Shown: positions 36,735 to 51,020 of the stretch, piece after piece | Layout: the number at the start of each line of letters is the position of its first letter | Numbering within the stretch: position 1 is the stretch's first letter | Source: Lucifuga dentata | Lineage: Eukaryota; Chordata; Actinopteri; Ophidiiformes; Bythitidae | Direction: 5' to 3' | NCBI GenBank assembly: GCA_014773175.1 | Contig: VXCM01000305.1 | Span: 561,191-625,190 of the forward strand | Length of the DNA stretch: 64,000 bases | Notes under the pieces: generated by a model | Seen by the model: only the letters and a program-made list of their open reading frames with translations | The model's database searches: none | Told to the model about the DNA's origin: nothing | Program-made: the position numbers and the translations under genes

Positions 36735-38890
36735 GTCAGATAGTCAGATAAACAACTATAATTGAGGTGAACTTTCAAGTGCAGAAACAGAAGGAGCGTT
36801 CACACAACCAACAGGCTAACTACATGGTGGATCAGGTGGCAAAGACATACTTTGTACAGGAACAGTGTGCTCTGTCATATTCATTGAATTTTTAGCATTA
36901 GGGATTTTAGCTGCTTCAACAGTCTCTTGCAAGTCAATAGGCTTTCGCCTGACTTTCCTGTTACTCTCCTGTGTGTGTTTTCCACTAAAGCAGAAATGCC
37001 ACAAAATTATCTTAGGCATTTAATGTCACAAATAATAAATCTTTCACCATCACATAAGATCTATAATTCTATACAAAACATCCAGCACTGAGACACATTA
37101 TCCACAGTCCCCAGCTGTGGCCCTGGCTGCTTCAAAAGTGAAAAGCAGGAGCTTTGAGAAAAACAGCCTCCTGTACTCATTCTGCTTCAGGGGACAACAC
37201 TGAGCTGCTGCAGTTCCCCATCCAAAGTGACAATCCTGACAGAATAAAAATAATGGCAGCACTAAACAGTGGGCAATGGATCTGACAAACATTTAGATGC
37301 TATCTCACAGTTACAGTGAGTAACTGCACCACCACTCCTTCCGCACCAGTGTAGCCATTGGCAACACCAGCCAGACATGTAATCCCATTGGACAAGAGAG
37401 CAGCTCATCAAGTGCAGACCCAAATCAAAGTAATTCACAAAAGCAGCAAAATAATTAATAAAGCACAAGTGGTTGACCAATGATTTTTATGGGAATACAA
37501 AGTGCTAGTAGCAGGCAATGCTGTATGACTCCTTAACAGTAACAATGACAGCTTAAGAAGCTCCCAGATTGACAGGAAAGAATAAAAAACTGTGCATTTC
37601 TTTTTACCTCCATCAGTTTTATGCTGAATTAAACGTGAGCTGAAATAAAAAATACATGTTAGATTTTTATATTTTCATTTCAATGCTCTTCCATTTCTTT
37701 CTTTTTCTTGGAGCAGATTTGATAAATATACACAACCAAGTATGTCTGTCATGCTAAAATGACTTTACTACTGCTTCCTGTGTCTGCTCGTTACCCTTAT
37801 TGTGCCAAGCAGTTGTAAGCCAAACAATATTTCCTCATCTTGTTTACGTCCCCTCTGGGTCACACTCTGTATCTGGGCAAAAACTTCATCATGTACACAG
37901 CCTAGTTTCACCCTGGCTGCTGAAAAATAATTCTATGTTGCTAGCTTGATCTTGTTTTCATATCCATTTTTATGCCTTTCATGTCACCCCTCTGTGTGTC
38001 AGCAACGCTGAGCCAAGATTTTAATAAGGTCAAACATTCTCTGCCCTAAGCAGAGGTTTTCCCATAGAAACATTTTGGTCATTTAAAACCAATTTCTTGA
38101 CATTTTTCAATAGATGTGCATTTTTAAAGTCCATCAAGTGACTTATTGTCCTGCAGTTGCACCCTCTGTACACCACAATGACTCTGTAATTGGTGCGGCA
38201 TTTGATTCTTGAAATGTTTTCTTCTTTTTAACATTTCTCTGACAGTTTGGTTCTCTGTTCATTCTTACACATGTAAGTCTTTTTGCCAGGTGTAGCACAT
38301 TGAGAAATTAAGGTATATGCAGTATTTCATGAGGACAATACAATGTGTGATCATAAGCCAGGCTGTACAGTAGTCAGTCAAGCATAAGCAGCTGTAGGCT
38401 GGTGTATAGCATATCTGCATACCAGGAAGTAACCTGATTTCCTAAATATAGTGGGCCAGGTCAATGCATTAATTAAATATTTTGTTCAGGGATTCTTTTA
38501 GTTTCAAATACTCTGTGCATACAATCTATCCATGCATATCAGTGAACCAGTTTGGGAACACTGAGAACAAAGAGACAGGAGAAGGCATCTTACTGTGGTT
38601 TTTGTGCTTCTCTGATTTCCACATACTCCTCGCCAAAATAAATAAATAGATTTAGAAATCTTAGCCAACAGGTAAAGTTCACTGTAGTTATATTTGGACC
38701 TGCCTTCAAGCCAAATCACATTCCACCAGATACAGACCATAAAAAAATAATCAAAATAGACATTAAAGCTAGATTTTACCCAATCATATATTAAAAGCTT
38801 CACTTTTTACTGTGTATACCTTGTACCATTTAGATTGCTTATTTAAAATTTGTTTTGAAAGAACAAGAAACTAAGAAACAGTGAATTAGT
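36735..38890. other. Non-coding; 37080-37480 is less AT-rich
   Basis: The 37080-37480 part has higher complexity and GC, carries CCAAT-like boxes at ~37353 and ~37387 and could be a regulatory or old repeat block. Minus frames there (64-72 codons) are unsupported. The rest shows nothing. Confidence 0.45.
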
Positions 38891-38942
38891 TAATAATCCC
38901 ATAATACATATAAGAATGTACATTGAAACTATGGGATTATTA
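38891..38942. repeat. Inverted repeat, 13-bp perfect arms
   Basis: TAATAATCCCATA at 38891-38903 and its complement at 38930-38942, 26-nt loop. Possibly a tiny MITE remnant or chance. Confidence 0.6.
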
Positions 38943-39342
38943 CATAATTGTAATGATTGTATTTTAAATAACCATCTTGTTATCACTAAGTTAGAAAACA
39001 CAAGAAGATCTACTTTAAATGGTTAAAGTGCTAAGATCATGACTCGAACAACACCCAAACTATAAAATCAAATATTATAGTACAATTACATGTGCATCAA
39101 TTTGTAGAACATTTCACCTTGGCTTAACCCACAATGGCATGTAAAGACTGGCTAAACGCAAATTAGGATCACACACAGACGTGAACTATGATAGGGGCAC
39201 TATTACATTTCACACATGGTATTTGAAATCATCTCCAGAGCACCTGTAATGTTAGGAAGGCTGGAAATGTGAAACCTGCATTTCTCTGCCACAGCATGGC
39301 ATGACCAGTGCTTACAGCTCAGTATGACTTCCAAATTACATT
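38943..39342. other. Non-coding, nothing recognised
   Basis: AT-rich. No gene or repeat recognised. Confidence 0.55.
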
Positions 39343-39379
39343 AAAAAAAAAAAAAAAAACNTAAAAAAAAAAAAAAAAA
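39343..39379. repeat. Poly-A run with single-N assembly join
   Basis: 17 A, C, N at 39361, T, 17 A. Confidence 0.85.
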
Positions 39380-42149
<2,770 letters not shown>

Positions 42150-42547
42150 TCAGGTCTTGTGAAAGCATACAGCCACATTTTTGACCAGATCTGTCAAATT
42201 CCACATCACCTTGAATGACCTATTGACATGCAGTGACAGCAGACATCAATATGTCCAGGTGCTTTCAATATCCACATCATCCCACACAGCAGACTGCGTG
42301 GGTGTAATTTAGTATACAAATAATTCCACTCATATGTATCTGTCATGCACAAGGCTCTATGGAATCATAACTTTAAATGAATGTACATTCAGTATGAATG
42401 CAGAAAGTAGCATAAAGGTCTTTTTCTATATAGCTCTAACCTGCATCCTGACTTTCACGTCTCTTACATTTTTTTTATTTTTATTTTTTTCAAATTAAAG
42501 CATGACTGTGATCTTGTCCTAAGTTTTTGTGGTTTTAGTTTCATAGC
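42150..42547. other. Non-coding, nothing recognised
   Basis: Nothing recognised. T-rich tract at ~42470-42491. Confidence 0.55.
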
Positions 42548-42900
42548 CATAAAGGGGACTTATTTATTATGTTTCTTGTTATTTCCTATTATTTCTGTAG
42601 TGTAATATAGTAGGGAATATGTGTTGAACATGAAGTAGACACCTATAGAAATGTGCCCAATAAGCTAAACCAAAGGTCCTGAGCTACCCAGAACTCTATG
42701 TTTTTGCTTTGTCCTTTTCTTCCATAACACGATGACATCAACATGAAACACACCCCATGAGATGAAGTACAAGGCTAGTGAGCATTTGGCCATAATCCGC
42801 CATGCCGGGGTTCTGAGTGGAGCTTTGGCATGGCGGTGGATGATGGAGAGGTCCTTAAAGAGACAGTACCTAAAATGGCCTGTTATAACTAAATATGCAC
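42548..42900 (+). mobile_element. Dispersed repeat family copy B
   Basis: Starts CATAAAGGGGACTTATTTAT, a worn form of the TTTAAAGGGGACATATTAT terminus of copy C. It then has TAGTAGGGAATATGTGTTGA at 42608, GACATCAACATGAAACACAC at ~42733, GAAGTACAAGGCTAGTGAGC at ~42764 and AAAGAGACAGTACCTAAAAT at ~42856. There is no insertion between the last three blocks, so it shows the empty state of the site where copy A carries the nested MITE. Right end unclear. Confidence 0.65.
42797..42836. repeat. Perfect GC-rich hairpin inside repeat copy B
   Basis: Arms CCGCCATGCC and GGCATGGCGG (10 bp) around a 20-nt loop. It takes the place that in copy C holds an unrelated 11-bp-arm hairpin. Confidence 0.8.
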
Positions 42901-43038
42901 AGCAGAGATGCAATAAAGAAGAGCTGAAGTGGATTGATGATTTTTTTTAAATTTATTTCCTTTTTTTTTTTCTTTGTGCACATTAAATCAATGCATTTCT
43001 CATAGTGATACTAAAATAGTGGATGGATGGATCCATGG

Positions 43039-43143
43039 ATATTCTAAGATTTTCATTCTATATTCTCAGGTTTTCATTCCATATTCTCAGGTTTTCATTC
43101 AGTATCTTCTGAATTTAATTCCATATTCCCATGAATTTCAGTA
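43039..43143 (+). repeat. 21-bp minisatellite, five units
   Basis: Units start at 43039, 43060, 43081, 43102 and 43123. The second and third are nearly identical (ATATTCTCAGGTTTTCATTC), and the last two are degenerate. In one frame it gives a 7-residue repeat around YSQVFI, which is a by-product of the 21-bp period. Confidence 0.85.
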
Positions 43144-44127
43144 TACTGTATATATAAATGTATTTATTCATTTGGTCATTTATTTGTATACTTATGTTTA
43201 TCCGTATTCCTCCCTTAAGTATTTACATCTTACTAAATCATCATCTTACCAAATCATCAGTATTACTACAAACAAAATTATTTAGATGTTAGACTGAAGA
43301 GCTTCAAGACACAAACAAGCATGGTCTGTTGTTCTGATGCTGGAAATAAAATGTCATGTAGAGAGAGTTAATAATAACTACTTTATATGAACACATTACA
43401 AATGTAAAACAATGTGACAACTGTTTGGTTACATTAATACTGCATATCTTTTACAGTCAATAGCTGAAAACAAATACTAGCTATAAGGTTACATCTGCAA
43501 AAGACAATGAAGATAACATTTATAGTGATAAAGCTAACAAGATGCAAATCAGCTAACAAGAATAAAGCTATCACCTGCAGCCAAGAAACACATGTGCATT
43601 GCTTCTCAGTAGCTTTTCAGCTGTAGAAAGTTGATACCAATGCTTACTTTATTTTTGGCCCTTAGATCGTCCCCAGCTTTCCTTACACAGTCATTTGATC
43701 TTAACAACAACAACAAATGTAGAATGAATCAGTTCCTATACTGTATGTTGGTGCATTTCTCCCAGGAAAAATCCAGCCAAATAAACAGTGCAATGTAAAA
43801 GCTAAAAAACCCTGCTGTAACCTGAGTCACTTTTGCATTTTATTACTTGAAGATACAGAGTAGATAAACATTTATTTATAGGAAATGACACAAATTATTA
43901 CTAACTGCATGCTGTATTTCAGGGTATGGGCCCTGAATGCATCACAATTTTCTCTACCAGACAAAAACTGTTGCAGGATTCAACCTAAAAGGCAATTTTA
44001 GTATTATTGCACTTGTGATGTATACTTCTGTTAAACTGCCTCTCAATTCAACAAAAAACAAGTTTTGAGAAAAACACATACACAGTTCTCCTTCTTGTCC
44101 TAATACACTTCTGCATCTTTCTCTCTC
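43144..44127. other. Non-coding, nothing recognised
   Basis: AT-rich. A CT-repeat begins just before the gap at 44118-44127. Confidence 0.55.
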
Positions 44128-44197
44128 NNNNNNNNNNNNNNNNNNNNNNNNNNNNNNNNNNNNNNNNNNNNNNNNNNNNNNNNNNNNNNNNNNNNNN
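44128..44197. other. 70-N assembly gap
   Basis: Run of 70 N between CTCTCTC on the left and an AC array on the right. The missing DNA is probably a compound TC/AC microsatellite. Confidence 0.95.

Positions 44198-44235
<38 letters not shown>
44198..44235 (+). repeat. (AC)n microsatellite next to gap
   Basis: About 19 AC units. True length unknown because the gap adjoins it. Confidence 0.9.
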
Positions 44236-44239
<4 letters not shown>

Positions 44240-45190
44240 TTATTCAGTCTCTATAGCAGATCAAGGCTACAACTACAACTAGAATATTATTTACTGGACT
44301 GGCAATGTTAAAATTAATGTTGCAAAAATCCCCTTTCTACAGTTGGATTCTGGCTCTAATGAGGCTTTACTGATACAGTGTTGATGGCTCTGCAGAGGAG
44401 ACAGGCGCTTCTGGTGGAATGTCAAATATCTACCTCTGCATTCCCGTGTACTGTCATTAGGGTCATTTAGAATTTTCAATGAATCTCACAGCAGAATGGC
44501 AACAGTGCAAAGTGGTGAAAATGTCCATGAGAAATCACCCTGCACATATAAGGAGTCAAAGTGTATTTGCATGTTCCAGAGGGTTAGTGTGGGCTGCATC
44601 TACTTTTTGAGCTCTTTGTGCACATAAATTTATTGATTTTAAAGTCATCTGAATGATCAGAGGCACTTTAAGAGCAGCATTACATGAAGTGAAAAGCTAT
44701 TTTAACATAGCCTGGCAGGAAGTGATTTTAATATTTTTCTATCTTTTAGTTGCTTTTAGTGGGGTAATAGTCATAACTAGTGTTACACTGGTAGCACGGC
44801 ACAGGCTTTTACATGACAGAGAACCATATTTGAAAAGTCATTCAGGTGGTGGATCATAATTTATGAAAATGCCTCCACTTCTTCTTATTAGCTTCGGTCC
44901 ATTTGGTCATGTGATGGCATTTTAAAGTCCTTGTACAAGACAGTGCTTTGACATCTCAGGTCAGCTAGGCTGTCATGACATTTGCCGCTGACAAGTGTTA
45001 AATGTGGAAGGAGAATTGTTAGGCTGCTGACTGACATTACAAATGAACTGCAGCAGGAAGAAAACAGCTCTTGATGAAAAAGTCAAGTGGACAGACAACA
45101 CGCTGCACAAGTAATGTCTTCTCCATCACTCATCTTTCTTTTCTGAATGACTTTCAGATTTTATTTTTGCTTTCACTCCTTTTCCATTAA
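44236..45190. other. Non-coding, nothing recognised
   Basis: No gene. A 68-codon plus frame at 44653-44859 has a hydrophobic segment but no support. Confidence 0.5.
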
Positions 45191-45234
45191 ATACAAATAT
45201 CTCAGTAGTTGAATACAAATGTCTCAGTAGTTGA
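45191..45234 (+). repeat. 22-bp tandem duplication
   Basis: ATACAAATATCTCAGTAG and four more bases, repeated at 45213-45234 with one base difference. Confidence 0.85.
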
Positions 45235-46029
45235 GTATATGTTTGTCACCCATTGGCCTTATGTACCTAAGTACACCAGCTTCAGGTCAAAATTATTTTT
45301 AATTTTACCTTAAATTAACATTCACATTAACATTAATATTCTTTAATTAATATACATTAATATTCTTTCCATTATGTTGCAAGACCAGTAGATGGAAATG
45401 CGAGGAGACAGAAGTGGTAATTTAATTACCAAACTTATCAGAAATGTTGGAAACTAACCAAAATATATTTCACATTATTTAGATCTCATATATCTTAAAA
45501 CCTGGACCATCCTTGAGAAATCTTCTCATCATTTTGTGAGTTATTGCATTGAATTATTCGTTTTGATTTAATTTGATATTGTAAATGTTTGATTAGTATT
45601 CTATGTATCTGTGCTGCAACTATATAATTTTGCTGCCGTCTTGGCCAGATTGCTCTTGGAAAAGAGATTTTGAACCTCAATGAGTTTTATTTTATCTGCT
45701 TAAATAATGGTTATATAAAAAAATAAATAACATCAAAATCATCCAACACAATGCTCAGCTTCAGCATTTTAATAATCCTGAAATTCCAATGAGATCTATT
45801 ATCAGCTTTTTTTTTTTTTTTTTTTTTTTGGCTACAAAGATTCCAATTAATCTGGTTTTAAAATGTTTTTGTTGATCAAAACCTGTAGTTGAAATAGAAC
45901 TATGATATCTGAACTCTGAAAAGCCAAAGAAATATTTATTAAATATTTATAAGTGACCAAGTATGTCCTGATGAAATAGGAACTACGGAGTAATAGAAAT
46001 AGTATTTAAATCCCAGACTAATAAATCTG
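45235..46029. other. Non-coding, nothing recognised
   Basis: A 15-bp ACATTAATATTCTTT duplication lies at ~45331-45368. Poly-T of ~23 at ~45807-45829. No gene. Confidence 0.55.
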
Positions 46030-46130
46030 CAATGGTTCTCAAACTGTGTACATGTACCACCAGTGGTAAATTTCTCCAGAGAATCAAAGCACTTCAAAAT
46101 CTATACAAATTCTGTAATTTTAACAAATTA
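46030..46130 (+). mobile_element. hAT (Charlie-type) terminus, decayed
   Basis: CAATGGTTCTCAAACTGTGT, then ACATGTACCACCAGTGGTA, then TTTCTCCAGAGAATCAAAGC. This follows the CAGTGGTTCTCAAAC terminus and subterminal part common to vertebrate hAT-type elements. The opposite end (GTTTGAGAACCACTG) is not visible nearby, so this is a fragment. Confidence 0.55.
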
Positions 46131-47491
46131 TTCACAAAAAGGGTTTCATGAAGAAATTGTCTTTAAAGCTTAATTATTATTCTCATCCTGTGCACACAGT
46201 ATGTACTTCCATTCTATATGTATGTCACACATACAAGAGTTTTTTCTGTGATTTTTTCTCTCAGAGTTGGTGGCCTGTTGGTGAGATGATACGTAGATGT
46301 TTCAGTTTGCTCAGATGTGACACAGGGTACCTTGTCCCTTTTCCACTGCATATGTTAGTTTTCCATCCTTGGACAAAGTGCAAATCAGACAAACAGCACA
46401 ATTGATCTCCAGGAAGCAGAAGTCAAACATTCATATAAAGTAAATGGAGACTGAGCTCTCACTTCTTGCTTCAGAGATTCCTTAAAGAGAGACTTCAAGC
46501 TGGGGATCGGACGACTGGATTTTAAACTGACCAATTAAAAGCTGGATCTGGTGTTCTACGACAATACCTGGAGGGACAACTGCCTCTTGACTGGCACATA
46601 GCACCAGTATTAATATTTTGCCTTAATTTCCTTGAATACATATTAACTCAAAACTGTGTCAAATCCATATTAAATTAAACATCCAGAACTCATTACATTT
46701 GCACAAGTCTTAATAATGAAGAGGGTTGGTCTCGGTGGATAAAAAGCTTGAGATTGTATATTTCATTAAAGTACGTGCTAGTTCTGTATGTGGAGGAATT
46801 TGATTGGATTTGAGGTGAAAATATTTGAATGATGATACAGTGTGGAAATGTGCCACCACCTTCAATAAAGCATCTAAAATCCACATCCCAAAGCTCTCCA
46901 AAGTTTTACCTGCTGGGATCTGTCAGAAACATTTACGGTCTTAGCCTTTACACTTCACAGAGAATTATCCATGGGCTTTTCAACACTGTAGGCTTAACAT
47001 CATACAGACTTAATAAATTAACATTTGTCTAGATTACCACTGCAAAATATGTTTACATATCTTGCCTTTGGCAGAGAAAGGAACATGTAAGTCAAGGTTT
47101 CAAGGTTTCAAGGTGATGTCTCTGAGACATTGCTTAGCATCATGGGAACTCATCAGACTATTAATAAAAAAACTGTTAAATTTTTCATTTTGCTGTGGAA
47201 ATTCATGGGCTGGAATTTTTTCTTCACTCTTTTCATGTTATCTGAGGGACCTGTAGCAAAAGTGAATGATCTTAGCCTCCAGGCAAACATCTTATACTTA
47301 TGGAAGTTTACAACTTTTCACTGGGTAATCATTTTGTTTTGGACAGGTTAATTTATATCATTGTTTAAGTCAAGTTTAAAGCCCATAAAATGCTGTAAGT
47401 GTATGTGTGTGTGTGTCTTGCATGCTTCGGTGCATGTTTGGTAGTTTAAAAAAAATTGCAAACACAAATATCTTATTCCTCATATACCCAA
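46131..47491. other. Non-coding, nothing recognised
   Basis: Short triplicated CAAGGTTT at ~47093-47112. Frames of 63-85 codons overlap on both strands and match nothing. Confidence 0.5.
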
Positions 47492-47536
47492 ACACTGTCA
47501 TCAAACTCAATGTGTGATTGAGTTTGATGACAGTGT
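47492..47536. repeat. Perfect 20-bp-arm hairpin
   Basis: Arms ACACTGTCATCAAACTCAAT and its exact complement around a 5-nt loop GTGTG. It is the strongest short hairpin found here. The small loop argues against a normal microRNA precursor. The ACACTGT...ACAGTGT ends are like short palindromic MITEs, but no TA duplication flanks it. Confidence 0.8.
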
Positions 47537-48020
47537 CCCTGTCATTAGTCACACATTTTTATAAATATTCAATCAACTCAGCTAGCAGCTGAACACCACC
47601 AACTTTCTAAAAAACAATCTCACCACCTGTTACATTATTTATTTCCATCCCAGCTTATGAATTATTTTACGTGTTCAACTATCATGGCTTCATATTTCAG
47701 TTTTTACTTTTCTGAATATAAACTCCAGAAAAATAAAAGCAAAATCCAAAATGTGTTTCAGTCCATAAATTCAGTTATAAATACAAGGGTTCTGTGCCTT
47801 TCAAGTGGGACAGTGGTTAAAAATTCACTGTAAATGTACAGAAATATTTGGTTTGCTGGAACATGAAAAATGTTGCTTTGCAATAAATATTTGATTTGCA
47901 AGATAGAGTAATTAAATGAAAATATTTGATTGGAGAAATATTTGATTTTAGGATGTATGATCACATATATTCAGTTATATCATGTTAAATCTAGAACAGA
48001 ATGGAATCTAGGTATTTACT
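47537..48020. other. Non-coding with AATATTTGATT repeats
   Basis: The motif AAATATTTGATT occurs several times at ~47884-47945, a degenerate tandem that gives repeated NQIF residues on minus. Not coding. Confidence 0.5.
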
Positions 48021-48037
48021 NCCCCCCCCCCCCCCCC
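48021..48037. repeat. N followed by poly-C run
   Basis: N at 48021, then 16 C. The only single-N join in a C homopolymer. Confidence 0.85.
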
Positions 48038-50305
48038 ACTTATTTTCCATTGTAATATGCCAGAAAAAGGAAACAAAATATCTATGTCATTCAGTTTAGC
48101 TGATTAATACTTTACACATTTTTATGCTGTTCACTCATATTTGATTGTTAGTTCCGTGCTCCATCATCAGTGGATCATGTGCATTATCCCATTGTTTAAA
48201 TCTGATATTCAGCCTTGCAGGTCATTAGTCCTTGTCTGTGCCATTGTTCATATTCAAAAACCCATGTTCTTTTCATCATCAACCCATTTAAGCTCCATTT
48301 TCCAAAGTAATTTTTTTGGTGATGAATTGGCCCTAACACTTCAATCAGGCTTGATTTTCTATAATATGTTGGAAAATGAGAGAGAAAATTATATGGAAAT
48401 AAATCACATTTTGCTACTTGATCAGAACCACAGTCTGAGGCTGAGCTGCTCTCCGCCTTGAGTCAATTACTCATTACACATGGCTATTGACCTTTCTTCC
48501 AACAGGAAGTTCAGTGAATATCTCTGCAAGGATTGTAATTGACAAGATGTCTCTTTTAATAGAAAAATGCCCACATTTCTTCACAAGTTAATTATAAATT
48601 CAATAGCCGACCCAACGGCCACAGCCGCTGAGAAAGGTTAGTATAGACATTTGTACCTGCCAGGACGCCCATACATGAACACATTATTTATTCCTGATGG
48701 AGAACCCATTAACACATGTACTTTTATGTCATTAATATTTGACAGTGTCACAATTTGGAAATTCATTCATACACAGTATATAATTCAAGGAGCATATATC
48801 GTTTTTAAGTAATTTGTGAAGCATGAAGCAAATGACATACTGGTTGTGCTGAATGTTTGACTGAATAGGCTTGTCAGTGCAGTGCATACTTTACAGAGCT
48901 TTGATTTCCAAAGTCAAAATGATGTAATCATACAGATGATTTCGTTTTGCATTATGGGACAATTCAGAAGTGGCAGCACATCCATCAACATAAGGAAAAC
49001 ATGACAAGTTCCCCCTATGATGTGCAAAGATATGCCCTTCATTTGCCCTGGATCCTCTCCATGAACCCTGCTGAGAGGTATAGCAATGATCAGCATACAG
49101 CAAGTCCAATGAAAGCAGTTTATTTTTATCAGCAGGAAATTTGTGACACATTCTGACACCAACTCCAGGATGTTTCTAAAAATCTCATTACATCAGAGAT
49201 CCTAACCTTCACAACACTGCCTCTTATCTAAAGTGCTTGTGTGGTACTACATCTCACAAGCACTGTGTATATTGCTTTGGATACAATTCTCTGCCAAATG
49301 AATATTTGTCATGTAAGAGATATAAATGTAAAGCAAGGTTGATGGGACAAAGGAAAGGCATGACAAATTGTGTGTCTTCTTCAAAATCTACCTGCAAACC
49401 CACACAAAAGCTGTTCAGTAGATGGAATTTAGCATGCAAAATTGTATCACTTTTGGTTTCATCTGGTAGAATTTTCAGCAAGCAAGCAATGGCAGTGCAA
49501 TTTCAAATTACAAAAAGTATAAAAGACATAATATAAACTGAAAAACGTAATTAAATCTAATTTAATTAATTTGATTACTAATCAAAAAGAGAATCAGGCT
49601 GAAGAATTGTGTGGGATCTGCTTTGCTGAGTGACAGATTTGATTTCTAGTAATGAAGCTGTAATTGGGTGAAATAGGAGCTTCAACATAAACATCATCTG
49701 CATTTAGCCACTGCTAATGCAAAATGAAAGTCTAAATGTTAAAACATGGCACTCTTCCTTAAAAAACAAATTTGCGTTAATTTCTGTCATTTCTTTCTTA
49801 AGTCTGATCCACTTAGACTTTTTTCAGCATATGGAAAGCATAAATAAATGTGTGGATTCCATTCAGCTTTATCAAATATCCTGCTGATAGATATCCTTGT
49901 CAACCTGCAGCAATAATTCATCCATGTGAAGTGAACAGTGCTCTGATTTTGCAGCAGTGTGGAATAGTGTGCAATACGGGCAATAATTTTGATAACTGGC
50001 AGCAAATTCCACCTAGCACATGAATCAAACAGTGTAGTAAGAATATCATAATTCATTCTGCATTTGATAGCTACATTTGTGAAAAAAAAGTGTCAAGTGA
50101 ACGCAGATGGCTAGCTGTCCTTTGGTAAATGCAAAAGATCTATCTTGTGTCACACAGACCATCAACCACAACGACTTATCCAAATTGCTGCACACTTGCA
50201 TGACACATAAGGTAGCATTTATTAACTGTAGTCGAGGCCAACAATATACCTATTACCTTAATCCAGAGCTGTGCAGTTATACAGATCTGATTCAATGGAA
50301 GCATT
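48038..50305. other. Non-coding; 48430-48770 is a weak regulatory candidate
   Basis: The 106-codon plus frame at 48141-48461 matches no family. 48430-48770 has homeodomain-type TTAATTATAAATT and CpG-bearing CCGACCCAACGGCC next to each other, typical of conserved non-coding DNA in texture only. The 99-codon frame at 49237-49536 is likewise unsupported. Confidence 0.4.
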
Positions 50306-50334
50306 AAAAAAAAAAAAAAAAAAAAAAATTAACA

Positions 50335-50626
50335 AGGATTTTATTCAGCTGAAAGGTCAAGTTGTAGTAGACCAAGAAACAAAAAAGACTCTAGCAGAGG
50401 ACTGGAAATCAGATGAATCCTGCTTCCTGCTGTTTGTTTCCACTGGAAATCCACAGGAATACATGCATCAATCATGCCACACATCATGCTATGGCATGAT
50501 GGTATGTGATGTTTTTTCTGTGACACATATTTGGACTCTTGATAAGCAGTAGTTGAGTGCCACAGGACAGTGGAACACTATTTCCAATCAGACACCTCCT
50601 AAACAGCATGGAAGCACTCCAGTAGA

Positions 50627-50667
<41 letters not shown>

Positions 50668-51020
50668 CCAGGAGGGTAATGCTCCTTGCCACACAAACAG
50701 AATTGTCCAGGAATGGCTCCATGAACAATGACAGTAAATTCAGCATACTACAGTAGATTGCCCAAGATCTCAAACCAATTGTGCATCTGCAGGATGAAAC
50801 TGAAAAAATTTGGAGTGGAAATGCACTTCCACTCAAATTGTTGTAACTGTGGGAGGCACTGAAGACAACATTGACCAGGAATCCCTGCAAAATCTTTTTG
50901 ACATGATGTGTGGAGTCCATTACCTGACAAAACGACAATGTGAGGAGGACAAGACAGGATGTAAATCACATTTACGGTCATCATCCAAATGTTTATACCT
51001 TCTATATATCAAATGATGGA
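50335..51020 (+). pseudogene. Dead Tc1-like (DD34E) transposase
   Basis: Remnant of the C-terminal DDE domain of a Tc1/mariner transposase, which cuts and pastes its own element. At 50403-50426 W-K-S-D-E-S keeps the first catalytic Asp (codon 50412-50414). At 50669-50722 the block normally reading Q-x-D-N-A-P-C-H has Gly (GGT at 50675-50677) in place of the second Asp. At 50766-50789 D-L-K-P-I-V-H-L has Val (GTG at 50781-50783) in place of the catalytic Glu. The second and third sites are 106 nt apart, that is 35 codons plus one base, which fits DD34E with a 1-nt insertion. Stops occur from ~50729, and a 39-T run sits between the first two catalytic sites. The N-terminal DNA-binding part and the terminal repeats are not seen. 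Confidence 0.75.
50629..50667. repeat. 39-T run inside the dead transposase
   Basis: Longest homopolymer without N in the window. A 23-A run at 50306-50328 lies just upstream of the transposase similarity. Confidence 0.9.

Noticed and set aside
43039..43143. CRISPR-like array
   Set aside because: Units are directly adjacent with no spacers, in animal DNA. It is a minisatellite.
47492..47536. microRNA precursor
   Set aside because: The stem is perfect but the loop is 5 nt and the total 45 nt, unlike a vertebrate pre-miRNA. No known mature sequence recognised.
48141..48461. 106-codon plus frame
   Set aside because: No domain or homologue recognised. Isolated, with no exon borders.
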